From Cellvibrio sp. OA-2007 (GTDB lineage: Bacteria; Pseudomonadota; Gammaproteobacteria; Pseudomonadales; Cellvibrionaceae), in contig NZ_BBUL01000096.1 of the NCBI RefSeq assembly GCF_000953825.1, positions 1 through 64,000 on the forward strand: DNA of 64,000 bases. The letters are read 5' to 3'. Positions 48,541-58,539 of the stretch are shown in pieces (position 1 is the first letter of the stretch; every line of letters begins with the position of its first letter). Position numbers and translations under genes: made by a program. The notes under the pieces were generated by a model that was not told the origin of the DNA, searched no databases, and was given only the letters and a program-made list of their open reading frames with translations.

Positions 48541-50922
48541 TTAAAATTGTTCCCATTCATCTTCAGCTGAACTGCTGGGGGGGGTTAACTTTTTATTGAC
48601 TTTTACTTTAGGTGTGACCAGTTTCTGTGCCGGTTTAACAATTTTTTGAGTATTTCTTCTGGATACAGTTAAACCATTTGCCGCACCCAATTGATCGCTT
48701 CGCTCATCTAATCGAAATTGCTCAACATTACGATTTAGTTCATCAGCTTGCGACTGTAAACTTTCCGCTGCTGCTGCTGCCTCTTCAACCAACGCGGCAT
48801 TTTGCTGAGTCATCTCATCCATTTGCGAGACTGCAGTGGACACCTCCTCAATTCCGGTGGACTGCTCAGCGGAAGCAGCGGCAATTTCCGCCATAATATC
48901 GTTGACTCGCTTGATAGCACTCACAATTTCTTTCATGGTGTCGCCAGATTTTCCTACCAGGCTATTGCCATTATCAATTTTTTGCACCGAATCAGAAATT
49001 AACGATTTAATATCTTTTGCCGCATTTGCTGAGCGCTGTGCCAAGGTGCGCACCTCGGAAGCTACTACAGCAAAACCGCGCCCCTGATCACCGGCACGAG
49101 CCGCCTCTACAGCAGCATTAAGTGCAAGAATATTCGTCTGGAAGGCAATGCCATCAATGACACCAATAATGTCGGATATTTTTCTGGCCGATTCATTAAT
49201 GGCATTCATAGTCGTCACCACTTGCTGAATTAAGGCACCGCCGTCAATTGCGACCGTCGACGCCTGTTCAGCCAACACATTGGCTTGTTTTGCATTATCA
49301 GCATTAAGCTTCACCGTAGAGGTCAACTCCTCCATTGAAGATGCGGTCTCTTCAAGATTTGCCGCCTGCTGTTCGGTACGGCTTGAGAGATCCGCATTGC
49401 CTTGTGCAATTTCACTTGATGCTGTAAAAATCATATCTGCAGCACTGCGAATATCGCTAAGCATTTTGGTGAGATTTTCTGTAGTTTCATTGCAATAATT
49501 TTTTAGATCGCCAAACGTACCGGTATACTCAACATCAATTCGTTCAGTAAGATCACCTTTAGCTACAGCACCCAATACGCGAGCAACATCGTTCAAGCCT
49601 CTTTCCGCAGTCGCCACCAATGTATTCAAACCTTCAGCCAAACTCAGGAAAAATCCGCTCTTACCTTCGGTGCGAATACGCTCGCTAAAATTACCCGCTG
49701 CGGCAGAATTAACAATATTATTGACTTCGGTCTCCACAGCAACTTCCGCAGTTCTATCCAGCCACTCAACAACCGACCCTAAACGAGTTCCATCTTTGGA
49801 GAAAATAGGATTTGCGACCAAGCGAAAATGACGTTTACCCACCACGATATTAGAAGTATAAGTAGTCGTGAGATTCTCCAGCAACTTCATTTGATGCGCG
49901 GGGTTTTTATGGAATATATCCATATTACTGCCAACAATTTTATCTACCGAAAAATGCGGCAGCACTGTACGAATATCAGCTTCTGCTACGCGTAACATTT
50001 TTTCAACCGACTGGTTCATGTAGATAATTTTTCGCTCAGGATCAGCAATCATCACATTTGTTGTAGTCGTTTCTAGCGCTCCCAAAATTCGGCTCATTTC
50101 ATGTTCTGTAGCCACTTCTTTGGTGCGATCAACCCACTCAACCACCGTCCCCAAACGTTCGCCAGATTCTGAAAAAATTGGATTGACGATCAAACGAAAG
50201 ACTATACCTGCCACCGTAATCTGACTGGTATAGGTATCGCGCAGATTGGATAACAGCTGCATTTGATGGGATGGGTTTCGATGGAAAATATCTATGTTAC
50301 TACCCATTACTTTATCTACCGAAAAGTGCGGCAAAGCTTTCCGTAAGTCCGGCTCGACTAAACGCAGCATTTTTTCAACTGCTTTATTCATATAGACGAT
50401 ATTACGCTCAGGATCAGCCACCATCACGTTCGATGAGGTTGAATCCAACGCGCCCACAATTTGCTGCAGCGCACTTGCAGATTTAAGTTTTTTAATTGCA
50501 TCTTCAGTAATATCAGTTGCATATTTTACCACCTTAAATGGCCGACCTTCGCCATCTAAAATAGGGTTATAACTAGCCTGAATCCAGACTTCCTTGCCGC
50601 CATTTCCAATCCGTTTATACTGACCAGCCTCAAAGTCACCTCGCCCCAACTTCTCCCAAAATGAACGATATTCAGAACTCGCACGATAGACAGGGTCTAC
50701 AAAAATGCTGTGGTGTTTACCTTTAATTTCATCAAGTCTATACCCCATCACATCTAGAAAATTTTGATTGGCATCGAGGATTCTGCCATCCAGGTTAAAT
50801 TCAATAACAGCTTGTACTCGATTGATTGCCGCAAGTTGTCCGCGCATACCGTCATACTCAAGCGCATCTACTTTAATCATTTTTTTAGCGGCACTTGCAT
50901 TAAATAAATTACTTAGATTCAT
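48541..50922 (-). CDS. Aer2-like soluble chemoreceptor with tandem haem-type PAS domains and CheR-tether pentapeptide
   Basis: A 793-aa methyl-accepting protein without membrane helices. In order: PAS1 (about 30-140), PAS2 (155-268) and PAS3 (279-392), which are strikingly alike, two HAMP-like units (395-490), and a long signalling coiled coil with the tip [21 protein letters not shown] flexible tail ends in EWEQF. PAS2 has [10 protein letters not shown] and VEWVDRT; PAS3 has [10 protein letters not shown] and VEWLDRT. H214-W263 and H338-W387 are both 49 residues apart, the same as the haem-binding His234 and ligand-sensing Trp283 I recall for P. aeruginosa Aer2. The final EWEQF resembles Aer2's GWEEF, which docks CheR2. 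It is likely an oxygen or gas receptor of a cytoplasmic array. Confidence 0.88.
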   Translation of the reverse strand: MNLSNLFNASAAKKMIKVDALEYDGMRGQLAAINRVQAVIEFNLDGRILDANQNFLDVMGYRLDEIKGKHHSIFVDPVYRASSEYRSFWEKLGRGDFEAGQYKRIGNGGKEVWIQASYNPILDGEGRPFKVVKYATDITEDAIKKLKSASALQQIVGALDSTSSNVMVADPERNIVYMNKAVEKMLRLVEPDLRKALPHFSVDKVMGSNIDIFHRNPSHQMQLLSNLRDTYTSQITVAGIVFRLIVNPIFSESGERLGTVVEWVDRTKEVATEHEMSRILGALETTTTNVMIADPERKIIYMNQSVEKMLRVAEADIRTVLPHFSVDKIVGSNMDIFHKNPAHQMKLLENLTTTYTSNIVVGKRHFRLVANPIFSKDGTRLGSVVEWLDRTAEVAVETEVNNIVNSAAAGNFSERIRTEGKSGFFLSLAEGLNTLVATAERGLNDVARVLGAVAKGDLTERIDVEYTGTFGDLKNYCNETTENLTKMLSDIRSAADMIFTASSEIAQGNADLSSRTEQQAANLEETASSMEELTSTVKLNADNAKQANVLAEQASTVAIDGGALIQQVVTTMNAINESARKISDIIGVIDGIAFQTNILALNAAVEAARAGDQGRGFAVVASEVRTLAQRSANAAKDIKSLISDSVQKIDNGNSLVGKSGDTMKEIVSAIKRVNDIMAEIAAASAEQSTGIEEVSTAVSQMDEMTQQNAALVEEAAAAAESLQSQADELNRNVEQFRLDERSDQLGAANGLTVSRRNTQKIVKPAQKLVTPKVKVNKKLTPPSSSAEDEWEQF

Positions 50923-50934
50923 TTACACTTCTCC

Positions 50935-51432
50935 TTATACGCTAGCATCAGCTTCTGACGGCTTATCAAATAGACCAAGCTCATCGCTCGATATCAATTC
51001 ATTAATATCAACCAAAATAATCATCTGTTCATTTATAGTCGCAAGTCCTAATAGATAGCGACTATTAAATGCAACACCAAAATCAGGCGGCGGGCGCAAC
51101 TGCTCTTTAGCCAAGCTCACAACATCTGATACACCGTCCACCACCATGCCGACGATACGATTGTGTATATGCAGAACTATTACGATAGTAAATTCATCAT
51201 AGGTAGCTTGCCCTACTGAAAATTTAATTCGTAAATCGACAATCGGCACAATATCACCGCGCAAATTAATGACGCCCTTAATAAACGGCGGTGCATTCGC
51301 AATTTTAGTCGGCCGCTCATAACCTCTAATTTCTTTTACCGTCAAAATATCCAAAGCATAATTTTCTTCACCTAGCGTAAATGTTAAAAACTCCTGGTTA
51401 TCTTGCAGCACGCCTGCGGGCTCAATCATCAT
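50935..51432 (-). CDS. cheW: Chemotaxis coupling protein CheW
   Basis: SH3-like adaptor that joins receptors to CheA. The 165-aa protein has the CheW core (FLTFTLGEENYALDILTVKEI, with RGDIVPIVDLR and GMVVDGVSDV). It lies between cheA and the Aer2-like receptor in the same operon. It is the only cheW here, so it presumably serves this receptor. Confidence 0.95.
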   Translation of the reverse strand: MMIEPAGVLQDNQEFLTFTLGEENYALDILTVKEIRGYERPTKIANAPPFIKGVINLRGDIVPIVDLRIKFSVGQATYDEFTIVIVLHIHNRIVGMVVDGVSDVVSLAKEQLRPPPDFGVAFNSRYLLGLATINEQMIILVDINELISSDELGLFDKPSEADASV

Positions 51433-51450
51433 GCACCTCTACTGTAATGA

Positions 51451-53355
51451 CTAACTTGCCAGGGACAATGGAATTTCAGGAGTCTTGGCCGCAAGCGATT
51501 CAACATCAAGAATCAATGCCACGCTGCCATCTCCCATAATGGTTGCACCTGCTACTCCCTGTACTCGCTTGTAGTGATGCTCCAAACTTTTAATAACAAC
51601 TTGTTGCTGCCCCACCAGTGCGTCAACAAACAACGCAAAATGATGTTTGTTCGCTTCAATTAATACCGCAATTCCTTTATGCGCCTCGGTAAATTGTGGT
51701 TCCAACTGCATCGCTTTATACAAAGGTAAAATGGGCCAATATTCATCTCGCACCAATAACAGTTGATCATCTCCGGCCAAGGTTTTTATTTCGCATTCCT
51801 TCGGCTGCATTGATTCCACAATATTTACCAGAGGAATAATGAACGTTTGATCACCTACAGAGACGCACATACCATCAACGATTGCTAATGTCAGCGGCAA
51901 ACGAATAGTAATTACCGATCCCTTTCCCGCCTCCGATTCAATGTCAATTCGCCCACCCAATGCCTGCACATTCCGGCGCACGACATCCATGCCTACACCA
52001 CGCCCAGACACATCTGTTACTTGATCTGCCGTAGAGAAGCCAGGTGCAAAAATTAATTGCCACACTTCGGCATCAGACGGGTTATCACTGATTGGAATAG
52101 ATTTTTCGCGGGCTTTTCTCAAAATTCGTTCGCGACTAAGACCTCCGCCGTCATCGCTAATACTAATTACAATACTGCCGCCTTGTTGTGCAGCTTTAAG
52201 CGTGACGGTTCCTGTTGGATTTTTTCCACAGGCTTGACGCACATCTGCAGGTTCAATACCGTGATCAATGGAGTTGCGTACTAAATGAGTTAGAGGATCA
52301 ACTAGTTTTTCGGTAAGCCCTTTGTCTAATTCGGTTTCACCGCCCTCTATAATTAGATCTATTTTTTTTCCTAGCTTTGCCGATAAATCACGCACAACCC
52401 GAGGAAAACGATTAAACACAAACGAAACAGGTAGCATGCGGATGGACATTACTGCCTCTTGTATTTCACGGGTATTACGTTCCAATTCATTCGCTACTGC
52501 TTGAAATTTTTCACCCAAGGCGCCATCAAAACTTTTTCCTAGTAAATTCATCATGGATTGCGTTATAACAATTTCTCCGACCAGATTAATCAACTGATCG
52601 ACCTTGGCAACATCAACGCGAATGGATGAGCTTTCAACGCTAATGGCTTCGCTTGCTTTAGATTTTATTTTATTTTCACTGGCAGCCTCATTACTCTTGG
52701 CAGAAACAGGGATCAGTGGTGTTTCAACAGGCGATTGCGCATTTGAATCACCGGGTAACAGATCATCAATAAAATTATGCAAATCTGAGTTGACAGCACT
52801 CGCTGGGGCGGCACCAATGGACTCCGCAGGTACGACCTCATCAAAAAAACCAAAACCATCATCTACTTCTGTATCAAAAAAGCCATAATCTTCACTTTGT
52901 GTAACCGCCTCCACCTCAGTGAAAAAACCATAGCTTCCATCTGTTTCTTCAGGCTGCGAATTTTGCCCTGCGGTAACCAGCTCTAATTTTTTAGTTATTG
53001 TATGAACACCAGCCCAATCCAGATCGGAACCCACTCGGTAGCAATGCAGTATGGCTTTCAATTGATCGACAGAGGATAGAAATAAATCAATATATTCTGC
53101 TGTTACTGGCAGTTTTCCTTGGCGAATTTTATCAAGCAAACTCTCCATGATATGAGTAACACTCGCCAGCGCATCGAAGCCAAAAATACCACTCCCACCT
53201 TTAATAGAATGCGCGGCGCGGAAGATACTGTTGAGTAATTCAGCATCGGGATGCTGTAGATCAACCTCCAACAAATGCTGTTCCATTTCTTCAAGGTGCT
53301 CTTGGCTCTCCTCAAAAAAAACAGCGTGAAACTGCTTCATGTCAATAGACGACAT
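51451..53355 (-). CDS. cheA: Chemotaxis histidine kinase CheA (no visible P2 domain)
   Basis: Sensor kinase of the array. The 634-aa protein has P1 with H49 (AAHSIKGGSGIFGF), a linker of about 120 residues, P3 dimerisation (VDQLINLVGEIVITQS), the P4 ATPase (NSIDHGIE N-box, DDGGGL and GRGVGMDVV boxes) and the CheW-like P5. The usual P2 CheY-binding domain is not recognisable. Instead residues 142-173 carry three copies of a GFF-(D/T)-EV motif in acidic surroundings, a plausible docking site (inference). The order cheY-cheA-cheW-receptor fits che2-type clusters. Confidence 0.95.
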   Translation of the reverse strand: MSSIDMKQFHAVFFEESQEHLEEMEQHLLEVDLQHPDAELLNSIFRAAHSIKGGSGIFGFDALASVTHIMESLLDKIRQGKLPVTAEYIDLFLSSVDQLKAILHCYRVGSDLDWAGVHTITKKLELVTAGQNSQPEETDGSYGFFTEVEAVTQSEDYGFFDTEVDDGFGFFDEVVPAESIGAAPASAVNSDLHNFIDDLLPGDSNAQSPVETPLIPVSAKSNEAASENKIKSKASEAISVESSSIRVDVAKVDQLINLVGEIVITQSMMNLLGKSFDGALGEKFQAVANELERNTREIQEAVMSIRMLPVSFVFNRFPRVVRDLSAKLGKKIDLIIEGGETELDKGLTEKLVDPLTHLVRNSIDHGIEPADVRQACGKNPTGTVTLKAAQQGGSIVISISDDGGGLSRERILRKAREKSIPISDNPSDAEVWQLIFAPGFSTADQVTDVSGRGVGMDVVRRNVQALGGRIDIESEAGKGSVITIRLPLTLAIVDGMCVSVGDQTFIIPLVNIVESMQPKECEIKTLAGDDQLLLVRDEYWPILPLYKAMQLEPQFTEAHKGIAVLIEANKHHFALFVDALVGQQQVVIKSLEHHYKRVQGVAGATIMGDGSVALILDVESLAAKTPEIPLSLAS

Positions 53356-53425
53356 AGCACAAACCCTTCAAATCCATCTTTCTGCACTAGCCACAGTTAC
53401 TCAGTGGCGCCAATAACACCTTGCA

Positions 53426-53791
53426 CTAGCCCATTACTTTTTTGGCAATCTCTAATAACTTCGCCGGATCAAATGGTTTAACCATCCATCCCGTTGCACC
53501 TGCTGCTCGTCCTTGTGCCTTCATCGCATCACTTGCCTCTGTTGTCAGCATGACAATTGGCGTACGCACATGAGCGGGCAACGCACGCGCTGATTTAATA
53601 AAGGTTAGACCGTCCATGTTTGGCATATTTTGATCAGTCAAAATAAAATCGTAACTTTTGGTTTTGCAAAAATTAAAAGCTTCCAAACCATCTTTTGCAG
53701 CAGTAACCGCATACCCAGCAGACTTAAGGGTTGCCTCCACCATCTGCCGGACAGATACCGAATCGTCCACAATTAACACTTGCTTACTCAT
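53426..53791 (-). CDS. cheY: Chemotaxis response regulator CheY
   Basis: A single receiver domain of 121 aa from ATG 53791 (MSKQVLIVDDSVSVRQM), with AGAGG upstream. The acidic pair is in IVDDS, the acceptor Asp in FILTDQNMPNMDG, the switch Thr in VMLTTEASD and the Lys in MVKPFDP. It receives phosphate from the adjacent CheA. The output target, flagellar or not, cannot be read from the sequence. Confidence 0.95.
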   Translation of the reverse strand: MSKQVLIVDDSVSVRQMVEATLKSAGYAVTAAKDGLEAFNFCKTKSYDFILTDQNMPNMDGLTFIKSARALPAHVRTPIVMLTTEASDAMKAQGRAAGATGWMVKPFDPAKLLEIAKKVMG

Positions 53792-53838
53792 ACCATCAAC
53801 CTCTTGTTTCACCATTAATAACTATTCACAAGCTCGTT

Positions 53839-55050
53839 TTAGCTAACAGAATTACCCGATGTATGTCCAGCCAAAATACGAGCCATATCCAGAATGCAAA
53901 TGGAAATATCATCGCGGTATTTTTTACGCCCAGTGTATTGCTCCAACGCCACAACGAGTGATGCCAATATTTCTGCAGGATTAGTCAGCGCGATATTGGC
54001 GACTCGATCAATTGAAAATGAAACTCCATCTTCATTTGTTTCTTCAATTAAACCATCACTATAAGCAACAATTAGCCCAAGACTTTGCGCAGGACAACTA
54101 ACAACACTGGCATCAAACATTCCCTCTTCTAAAATACCCAACGCCATGTGTTGCGAATCAAATTGATGCAGTAATTTTCCTTTATGCATCCAATACACTG
54201 GAGGCATACCGCCATTCCACACATCAATTTCATTTTGTTCACGACGCCAGTGAACTATTACCGCCGCAACAAAGCGATCACCAGGCGTGTCATGGATTAA
54301 TTTTTTATTGATCTCAGTGACTATTGAGTTAAGGTTAAAATTTTTGTCTACCATACTGCTAAAAATTGATACCATTGGCATTAAGGTAATAGCTGCAGAC
54401 AACCCATGACCCGTTGCATCAGCCAATAAGAAATAGAAATCGCCGGAAGGAGAGATTTTAGTTAAGGCAATATCACCGCTAAATGAAGCGGACGGCTGTA
54501 ACCATGCAGTGACGCCATCCACCACCTGACTATTTTGCTGCAATAGATATTCGTAAGTAGCTTTTGCAATGGATTCTTCACGCTCCGCCTCAGACTTAAA
54601 TCGCTCCAGCTCCGCCGTTTGCAGCGCAATTATTTTTTGCATTGCGACAGTATTTATTAATGCACTCGCTTTCAATGCAAGCAGCGAAAGATTAACCGGC
54701 TTGATCAAATAGTCTGTAACACCTTTCGCAAAACAATTTTCAAGCAATACAGAATCCTGATTTGAACTAATCATTATCACAGGAGGCTTATTAATTTTAT
54801 TATTAAAATCCAGATCAGCTAAAAACTCTAACCCGGTACCATCTCCCAGCTGATAGTCCAACACAATTAAATCAAACGTGGAATTTGTTTTTAGCAACTC
54901 AAACGATTTCAAATAACTGCATATAGAATGAGTAACAAATCCTTTACTACGCAAAAATTGACACATCAACTCATTTAGGTATTCATCATCATCCACAACC
55001 AAGATTGAATATGCTGGACCAAATGAGAAATCGTTCATGGCGGCATTCAC
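53839..55050 (-). CDS. Response regulator fused to a PP2C-type (SpoIIE) phosphatase
   Basis: A 403-aa protein with an N-terminal receiver (about residues 15-135; VVDDDEYLNELMC, acceptor in LIVLDYQLGDGTG, Lys in YLIKPVN). A coiled linker (140-175) and a SpoIIE/PP2C-like serine phosphatase domain follow (190-395; FSGDIALT, LLADATGHGLSAAI, YSDGLIEE). It resembles RsbU/HsbR-type activators of partner-switch modules. HsbR has an extra kinase region not seen here. Its GTG start overlaps the STAS gene stop by one base, so the two are coupled; the STAS protein is the likely substrate. Phosphorylation by CheA is a plausible input. Confidence 0.88.
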   Translation of the reverse strand: MNAAMNDFSFGPAYSILVVDDDEYLNELMCQFLRSKGFVTHSICSYLKSFELLKTNSTFDLIVLDYQLGDGTGLEFLADLDFNNKINKPPVIMISSNQDSVLLENCFAKGVTDYLIKPVNLSLLALKASALINTVAMQKIIALQTAELERFKSEAEREESIAKATYEYLLQQNSQVVDGVTAWLQPSASFSGDIALTKISPSGDFYFLLADATGHGLSAAITLMPMVSIFSSMVDKNFNLNSIVTEINKKLIHDTPGDRFVAAVIVHWRREQNEIDVWNGGMPPVYWMHKGKLLHQFDSQHMALGILEEGMFDASVVSCPAQSLGLIVAYSDGLIEETNEDGVSFSIDRVANIALTNPAEILASLVVALEQYTGRKKYRDDISICILDMARILAGHTSGNSVS

Positions 55051-55328
55051 TAGCTCATTTCAATTATTTTTTGTAAATTTGCTAGCTGTAAAATTTCTTT
55101 AGGCGCGGATAGAAGATTTGTCATTACAATCTTTGATTCTCTGGACTGGGCTTTTTTTTGCGACATTACTAACAGGCCTATTCCTGCACTATCGATATAC
55201 TCCATCTCGGCGCAATCCAATGTCACAGTACCCGCACACTCCAAAGCTGACAGCACATCCCGGTTAAAGGTAGCACTGGAAGAATAGTCAAATCGTTTTG
55301 GCATCTTTATTACAGTTGAACCCGACAT
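55050..55328 (-). CDS. STAS-domain anti-sigma-factor-antagonist-like protein
   Basis: A 92-aa single STAS domain. The phosphorylatable Ser is in MEYIDSAGIGLLV, as in SpoIIAA/RsbV/HsbA proteins. ATG 55328 (MSGSTVIKMPKRF) has GGAG six bases upstream; a longer frame begins at 55343. It is next to the receiver-PP2C gene, which probably dephosphorylates it. No anti-sigma kinase is in the window, so the third partner must lie elsewhere. Confidence 0.88.
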   Translation of the reverse strand: MSGSTVIKMPKRFDYSSSATFNRDVLSALECAGTVTLDCAEMEYIDSAGIGLLVMSQKKAQSRESKIVMTNLLSAPKEILQLANLQKIIEMS

Positions 55329-55343
55329 TCTTTTCTCCATCAT

Positions 55344-56498
55344 TTAGAAAAAATCAACCGATCCACTCTCGACTGAGCTCGCCGACACAGGATTATTTTT
55401 TTGACGGTAAGATGATGCTTTATACTTTTCCAATTCATTATTGAGGCAGGAAAAATCTTCTACCGCATCCTCTAGGGAAGAAGCGATAGGCACTAACTCT
55501 TCCAGGCGCCGAATAATGTGACGCATATTTTGAGTGGACATATCTTCAAATTGCATAGCGCGCATCGCATTGTGAAGTGCTTCAACCAAATCTCCAACCA
55601 AGGCTTCCATCTCCTGATTAATGCGCTGATTTCTGTCCGCTTTATTTATTAATTTATCACTGACACGCTGCATTTCTGCTTTTGCCTTTAACACATATGT
55701 CATATCCTGTGAGGCAACTTCATCTACTGATTTGGTCAAATCGTCAATTGCAGCCGCGATATCTTTTAAACGCTGCTGAATTTCTAAACTAAAACCCGCC
55801 GAGCGATTCGACAGCGCCCGCACTTCATCAGCCACTACGGCAAAGCCTCGCCCAGCCTCACCGGCACGCGCAGCTTCTATCGCAGCGTTAAGCGCAAGTA
55901 AATTAGTTTGCGCGGCTATTTGATCTATATCTTTCAAGGCTTTGAGCACTTCTGGCATTTGACTGGCAATAGCACCGACCTTCTCCGCCAGCTCTACAGA
56001 AGAAGCACTCATGTTTACAGTGGTGTCGACAAATTTATTTAGTAAGTTATAAGTATTTTCTGCAAATGAGCTCATTCGTTGCGAGATACTCTCATTAGTT
56101 TCACTCGCGTCAGTCTCATAGAGTAATTGCTGCATTCCCTGTTGCTGCTGTTGCAACAGGGCTTCAATTTTTTCAAACGCCAATGTCAGCGTTCCCACGG
56201 CATCAGTTTGAATGCCAATTTGCGCAGTTAAATTCTCCATGCTCTCATGCACGACCTCGGTCATGATCGCGCTGGTTTGGCTAAGCGAGCTCTTTGTTAT
56301 CGAAGAAACAACAGCAACCGACAATGACGTCGCAGGCCGGGTAGCACCTGCTTCCCGCACTGGATTTGTAGAGGAATAAAGACTATAGGCGAGTAATGCA
56401 GACACCAACATCACGCCAACAATTGGATGTACATACACTCCTAATATCGAACCTGCACAAAAAGCCAGCACGAGAAGCCACAGTGGTTTCAACTGCAT
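55344..56498 (-). CDS. Receptor-like MCP-signal protein with a CheZ-like motif
   Basis: First gene of the chemosensory operon, 384 aa from ATG 56498 ([13 protein letters not shown]). Two N-terminal helices (about residues 5-45) form a membrane hairpin with almost no periplasmic part. There is no HAMP. A short MCP signalling segment has [20 protein letters not shown] and [14 protein letters not shown]. The later helix holds [20 protein letters not shown] (residues 314-333), which resembles the CheZ phosphatase helix (AQDFQDLTGQVIKRM in E. coli), with D319 and Q323 at the catalytic Asp and Gln spacing. No separate cheZ lies in the operon. It takes the place of cttP in the Pseudomonas che2 cluster. 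Confidence 0.8.
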   Translation of the reverse strand: MQLKPLWLLVLAFCAGSILGVYVHPIVGVMLVSALLAYSLYSSTNPVREAGATRPATSLSVAVVSSITKSSLSQTSAIMTEVVHESMENLTAQIGIQTDAVGTLTLAFEKIEALLQQQQQGMQQLLYETDASETNESISQRMSSFAENTYNLLNKFVDTTVNMSASSVELAEKVGAIASQMPEVLKALKDIDQIAAQTNLLALNAAIEAARAGEAGRGFAVVADEVRALSNRSAGFSLEIQQRLKDIAAAIDDLTKSVDEVASQDMTYVLKAKAEMQRVSDKLINKADRNQRINQEMEALVGDLVEALHNAMRAMQFEDMSTQNMRHIIRRLEELVPIASSLEDAVEDFSCLNNELEKYKASSYRQKNNPVSASSVESGSVDFF

Positions 56499-56748
56499 AA
56501 AGCATCCAACTCCATTAACTCCATAGCGAACCCATTTAGCTTGTATGTGCACAGATAGAAGAGCACTCAGCATTTAAACAAGCTTTTTGTAAAAGTAGCA
56601 GGTTTATTTTAGTTTGCTTCGCAGGCAATGATTTTATTCAACTTATTATGGAAAAGCGGCGCAACAATTGATGCAAGACAATTAAATTTAAAACAAAACA
56701 ACTTATAAACTTTTTTCTTATTTCCAATTTTTATATTTTTCTGACAAT

Positions 56749-56781
56749 AAAAAACCGACTGTTGTTAGCAGCCGGTTTTTT
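56749..56781 (-). terminator. Intrinsic terminator of the fumarase gene
   Basis: A 13-bp stem (56749-56761 with 56769-56781) with one mismatch that becomes G-U in the minus-strand RNA, and T run on that strand. It lies 39 bp past the fumarase stop. The rest of the 321-bp gap up to 56498 is AT-rich upstream sequence of the chemosensory operon; I see no clear promoter. Confidence 0.85.
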
Positions 56782-56819
56782 ATTGCGCATAAAACAATGC
56801 AATATTAAACGCCAAATAT

Positions 56820-58340
56820 TTATTGCACCTGCACGACACCCTCTTCTATTTTTGCTTTCCAGATTTGCGGGCCGGTGGTGTGCACGGACTCGCCACGCGA
56901 ATCTACCGCGACGGTAACAGGCATATCTTTGACGTCAAATTCATAAATCGCTTCCATTCCCAATTCCGGGAAGCCCAATACCTTGGCAGATTTAATTGCC
57001 TGTGCAACCAAATAAGCTGCTCCACCGACGGCCATCAAATACACAGATTTATTATCGCGAATCGCTTCAATTGCAGCCGGGCCGCGTTCGGATTTACCGA
57101 TCATCCCAAGCAGACCGGTTTGCTCCAGCATGGTGCGGGTGAATTTATCCATGCGTGTTGCAGTGGTTGGGCCAGCCGGGCCAACCACTTCATCGCGGAT
57201 TGGGTCAACCGGGCCAACGTAATAAATGAAGCGGCCTTTCATGCTCACTGGCAACTCTTCGCCTTTGGCGAGCATATCAATCATCTTTTTATGCGCGGCA
57301 TCGCGACCGGTGAGCATTTTGCCTGACAGCAATACGGTTTCACCGGTTTTCCAATCCAATACATCTTCTGGTTTTAAGGTGTCGAGGTTTACACGGCGAA
57401 CACTGTCACCTACATCCCAACTAATCTCAGGGTAATCTTCCAAGGCAGGTGGCGTTTGGAATGATGCGCCAGAACCATCCAGCACAAAATGTGCATGGCG
57501 AGTTGCCGCGCAGTTGGGGATGATGGCAATAGCTTTGTTCGCCGCATGGGTGGGGTAGTCTTTGATTTTGACATCCACTACGGTGGTCAAACCACCCAGA
57601 CCCTGCGCACCAATACCCAAGCGATTGATTTTATCGTATAGCTCGATACGCAATTCTTCGTAGCGATCATTTGGACCGCGCGCTTGCAGCTCTTGAATAT
57701 CAACCGGATCGAGCAAGGCTTCTTTGGCGAGCAGCATGGCTTTTTCTGCGGTGCCGCCGATGCCAATACCGAGCATGCCCGGGGGACACCAGCCAGCGCC
57801 CATCTCTGGTACAACTTTTAATACCCAATCGACTACTGAATCAGATGGGTTCAGCATCGCAAATTTAGTTTTTGCTTCAGATCCGCCGCCTTTAGCCGCT
57901 ACATGTACGTCAACAGTATTGCCGGGAACGATGTTGTAGTGGATCACGGCGGGGGTGTTATCACCGGTGTTTTTACGCGCACCGTCCGGGTCAGCGAGGA
58001 TCGACGCACGCAAGACGTTATCGGGGTTCATATAGGCGCGGCGTACACCTTCATTGACCATATCAGTGAGGCTCATTTGCGCATCCCACTGCACATCCAT
58101 ACCCACGGTTACAAAAACGGTGACAATGCCAGTGTCTTGGCAAATCGGGCGACGCCCCATGGCACACATGCGCGAATTGATCAGAATCTGCGCCATCGCA
58201 TCTTTAGCGGCCTTGTTCTGCTCGCGCTCGTAGGCTTGATGAATGGCCTGAATGAAATCAACGGGGTGGTAATAGGAAATAAATTGCAGCGCATCGGCGA
58301 CGCTGTCGATCAAATCTTGTTGGCGAATCACGGTTGGCAT
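56820..58340 (-). CDS. fumA: Class I fumarate hydratase (4Fe-4S)
   Basis: Iron-sulphur fumarase that interconverts fumarate and malate in the citric acid cycle; oxygen-sensitive type. ATG 58340 (MPTVIRQQDLIDSVADAL), with GAGA upstream, gives 506 aa, the family length; the open frame runs 42 codons further without similarity. The cluster cysteines are expected in RRPICQDTG, AGWCPPGMLG and PNCAATRHAHF. The alpha (N) and beta (C) parts are fused. TRMDKFTRTMLEQTGLLGMIGK also fits. Confidence 0.95.
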   Translation of the reverse strand: MPTVIRQQDLIDSVADALQFISYYHPVDFIQAIHQAYEREQNKAAKDAMAQILINSRMCAMGRRPICQDTGIVTVFVTVGMDVQWDAQMSLTDMVNEGVRRAYMNPDNVLRASILADPDGARKNTGDNTPAVIHYNIVPGNTVDVHVAAKGGGSEAKTKFAMLNPSDSVVDWVLKVVPEMGAGWCPPGMLGIGIGGTAEKAMLLAKEALLDPVDIQELQARGPNDRYEELRIELYDKINRLGIGAQGLGGLTTVVDVKIKDYPTHAANKAIAIIPNCAATRHAHFVLDGSGASFQTPPALEDYPEISWDVGDSVRRVNLDTLKPEDVLDWKTGETVLLSGKMLTGRDAAHKKMIDMLAKGEELPVSMKGRFIYYVGPVDPIRDEVVGPAGPTTATRMDKFTRTMLEQTGLLGMIGKSERGPAAIEAIRDNKSVYLMAVGGAAYLVAQAIKSAKVLGFPELGMEAIYEFDVKDMPVTVAVDSRGESVHTTGPQIWKAKIEEGVVQVQ

Positions 58341-58468
58341 AATTAACTTCTCGATTGTTAGGTCGTAAAGTGGGAGGGGGAAAAGTGGTGCCAATTCTAC
58401 ACCATCAAACTGGATAGTTTTAGGCATCCTGCATATAGGTCTGACAAGGCTGTAATACAAAAGCATAA

Positions 58469-58506
58469 AAAAAGAGGAGCCGATTTATCACTCAGCTCCT
58501 CTTTTT
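58469..58506 (-). terminator. Intrinsic terminator after the coiled-coil protein gene
   Basis: AAAAAGAGGAGC (58469-58480) pairs with GCTCCTCTTTTT (58495-58506), a 12-bp stem with an A run that becomes U on the minus strand. It is 33 bp past the stop at 58540. Confidence 0.88.
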
Positions 58507-58539
58507 GTTCATTACTGGATAACGCTAGCATCGAACCAA

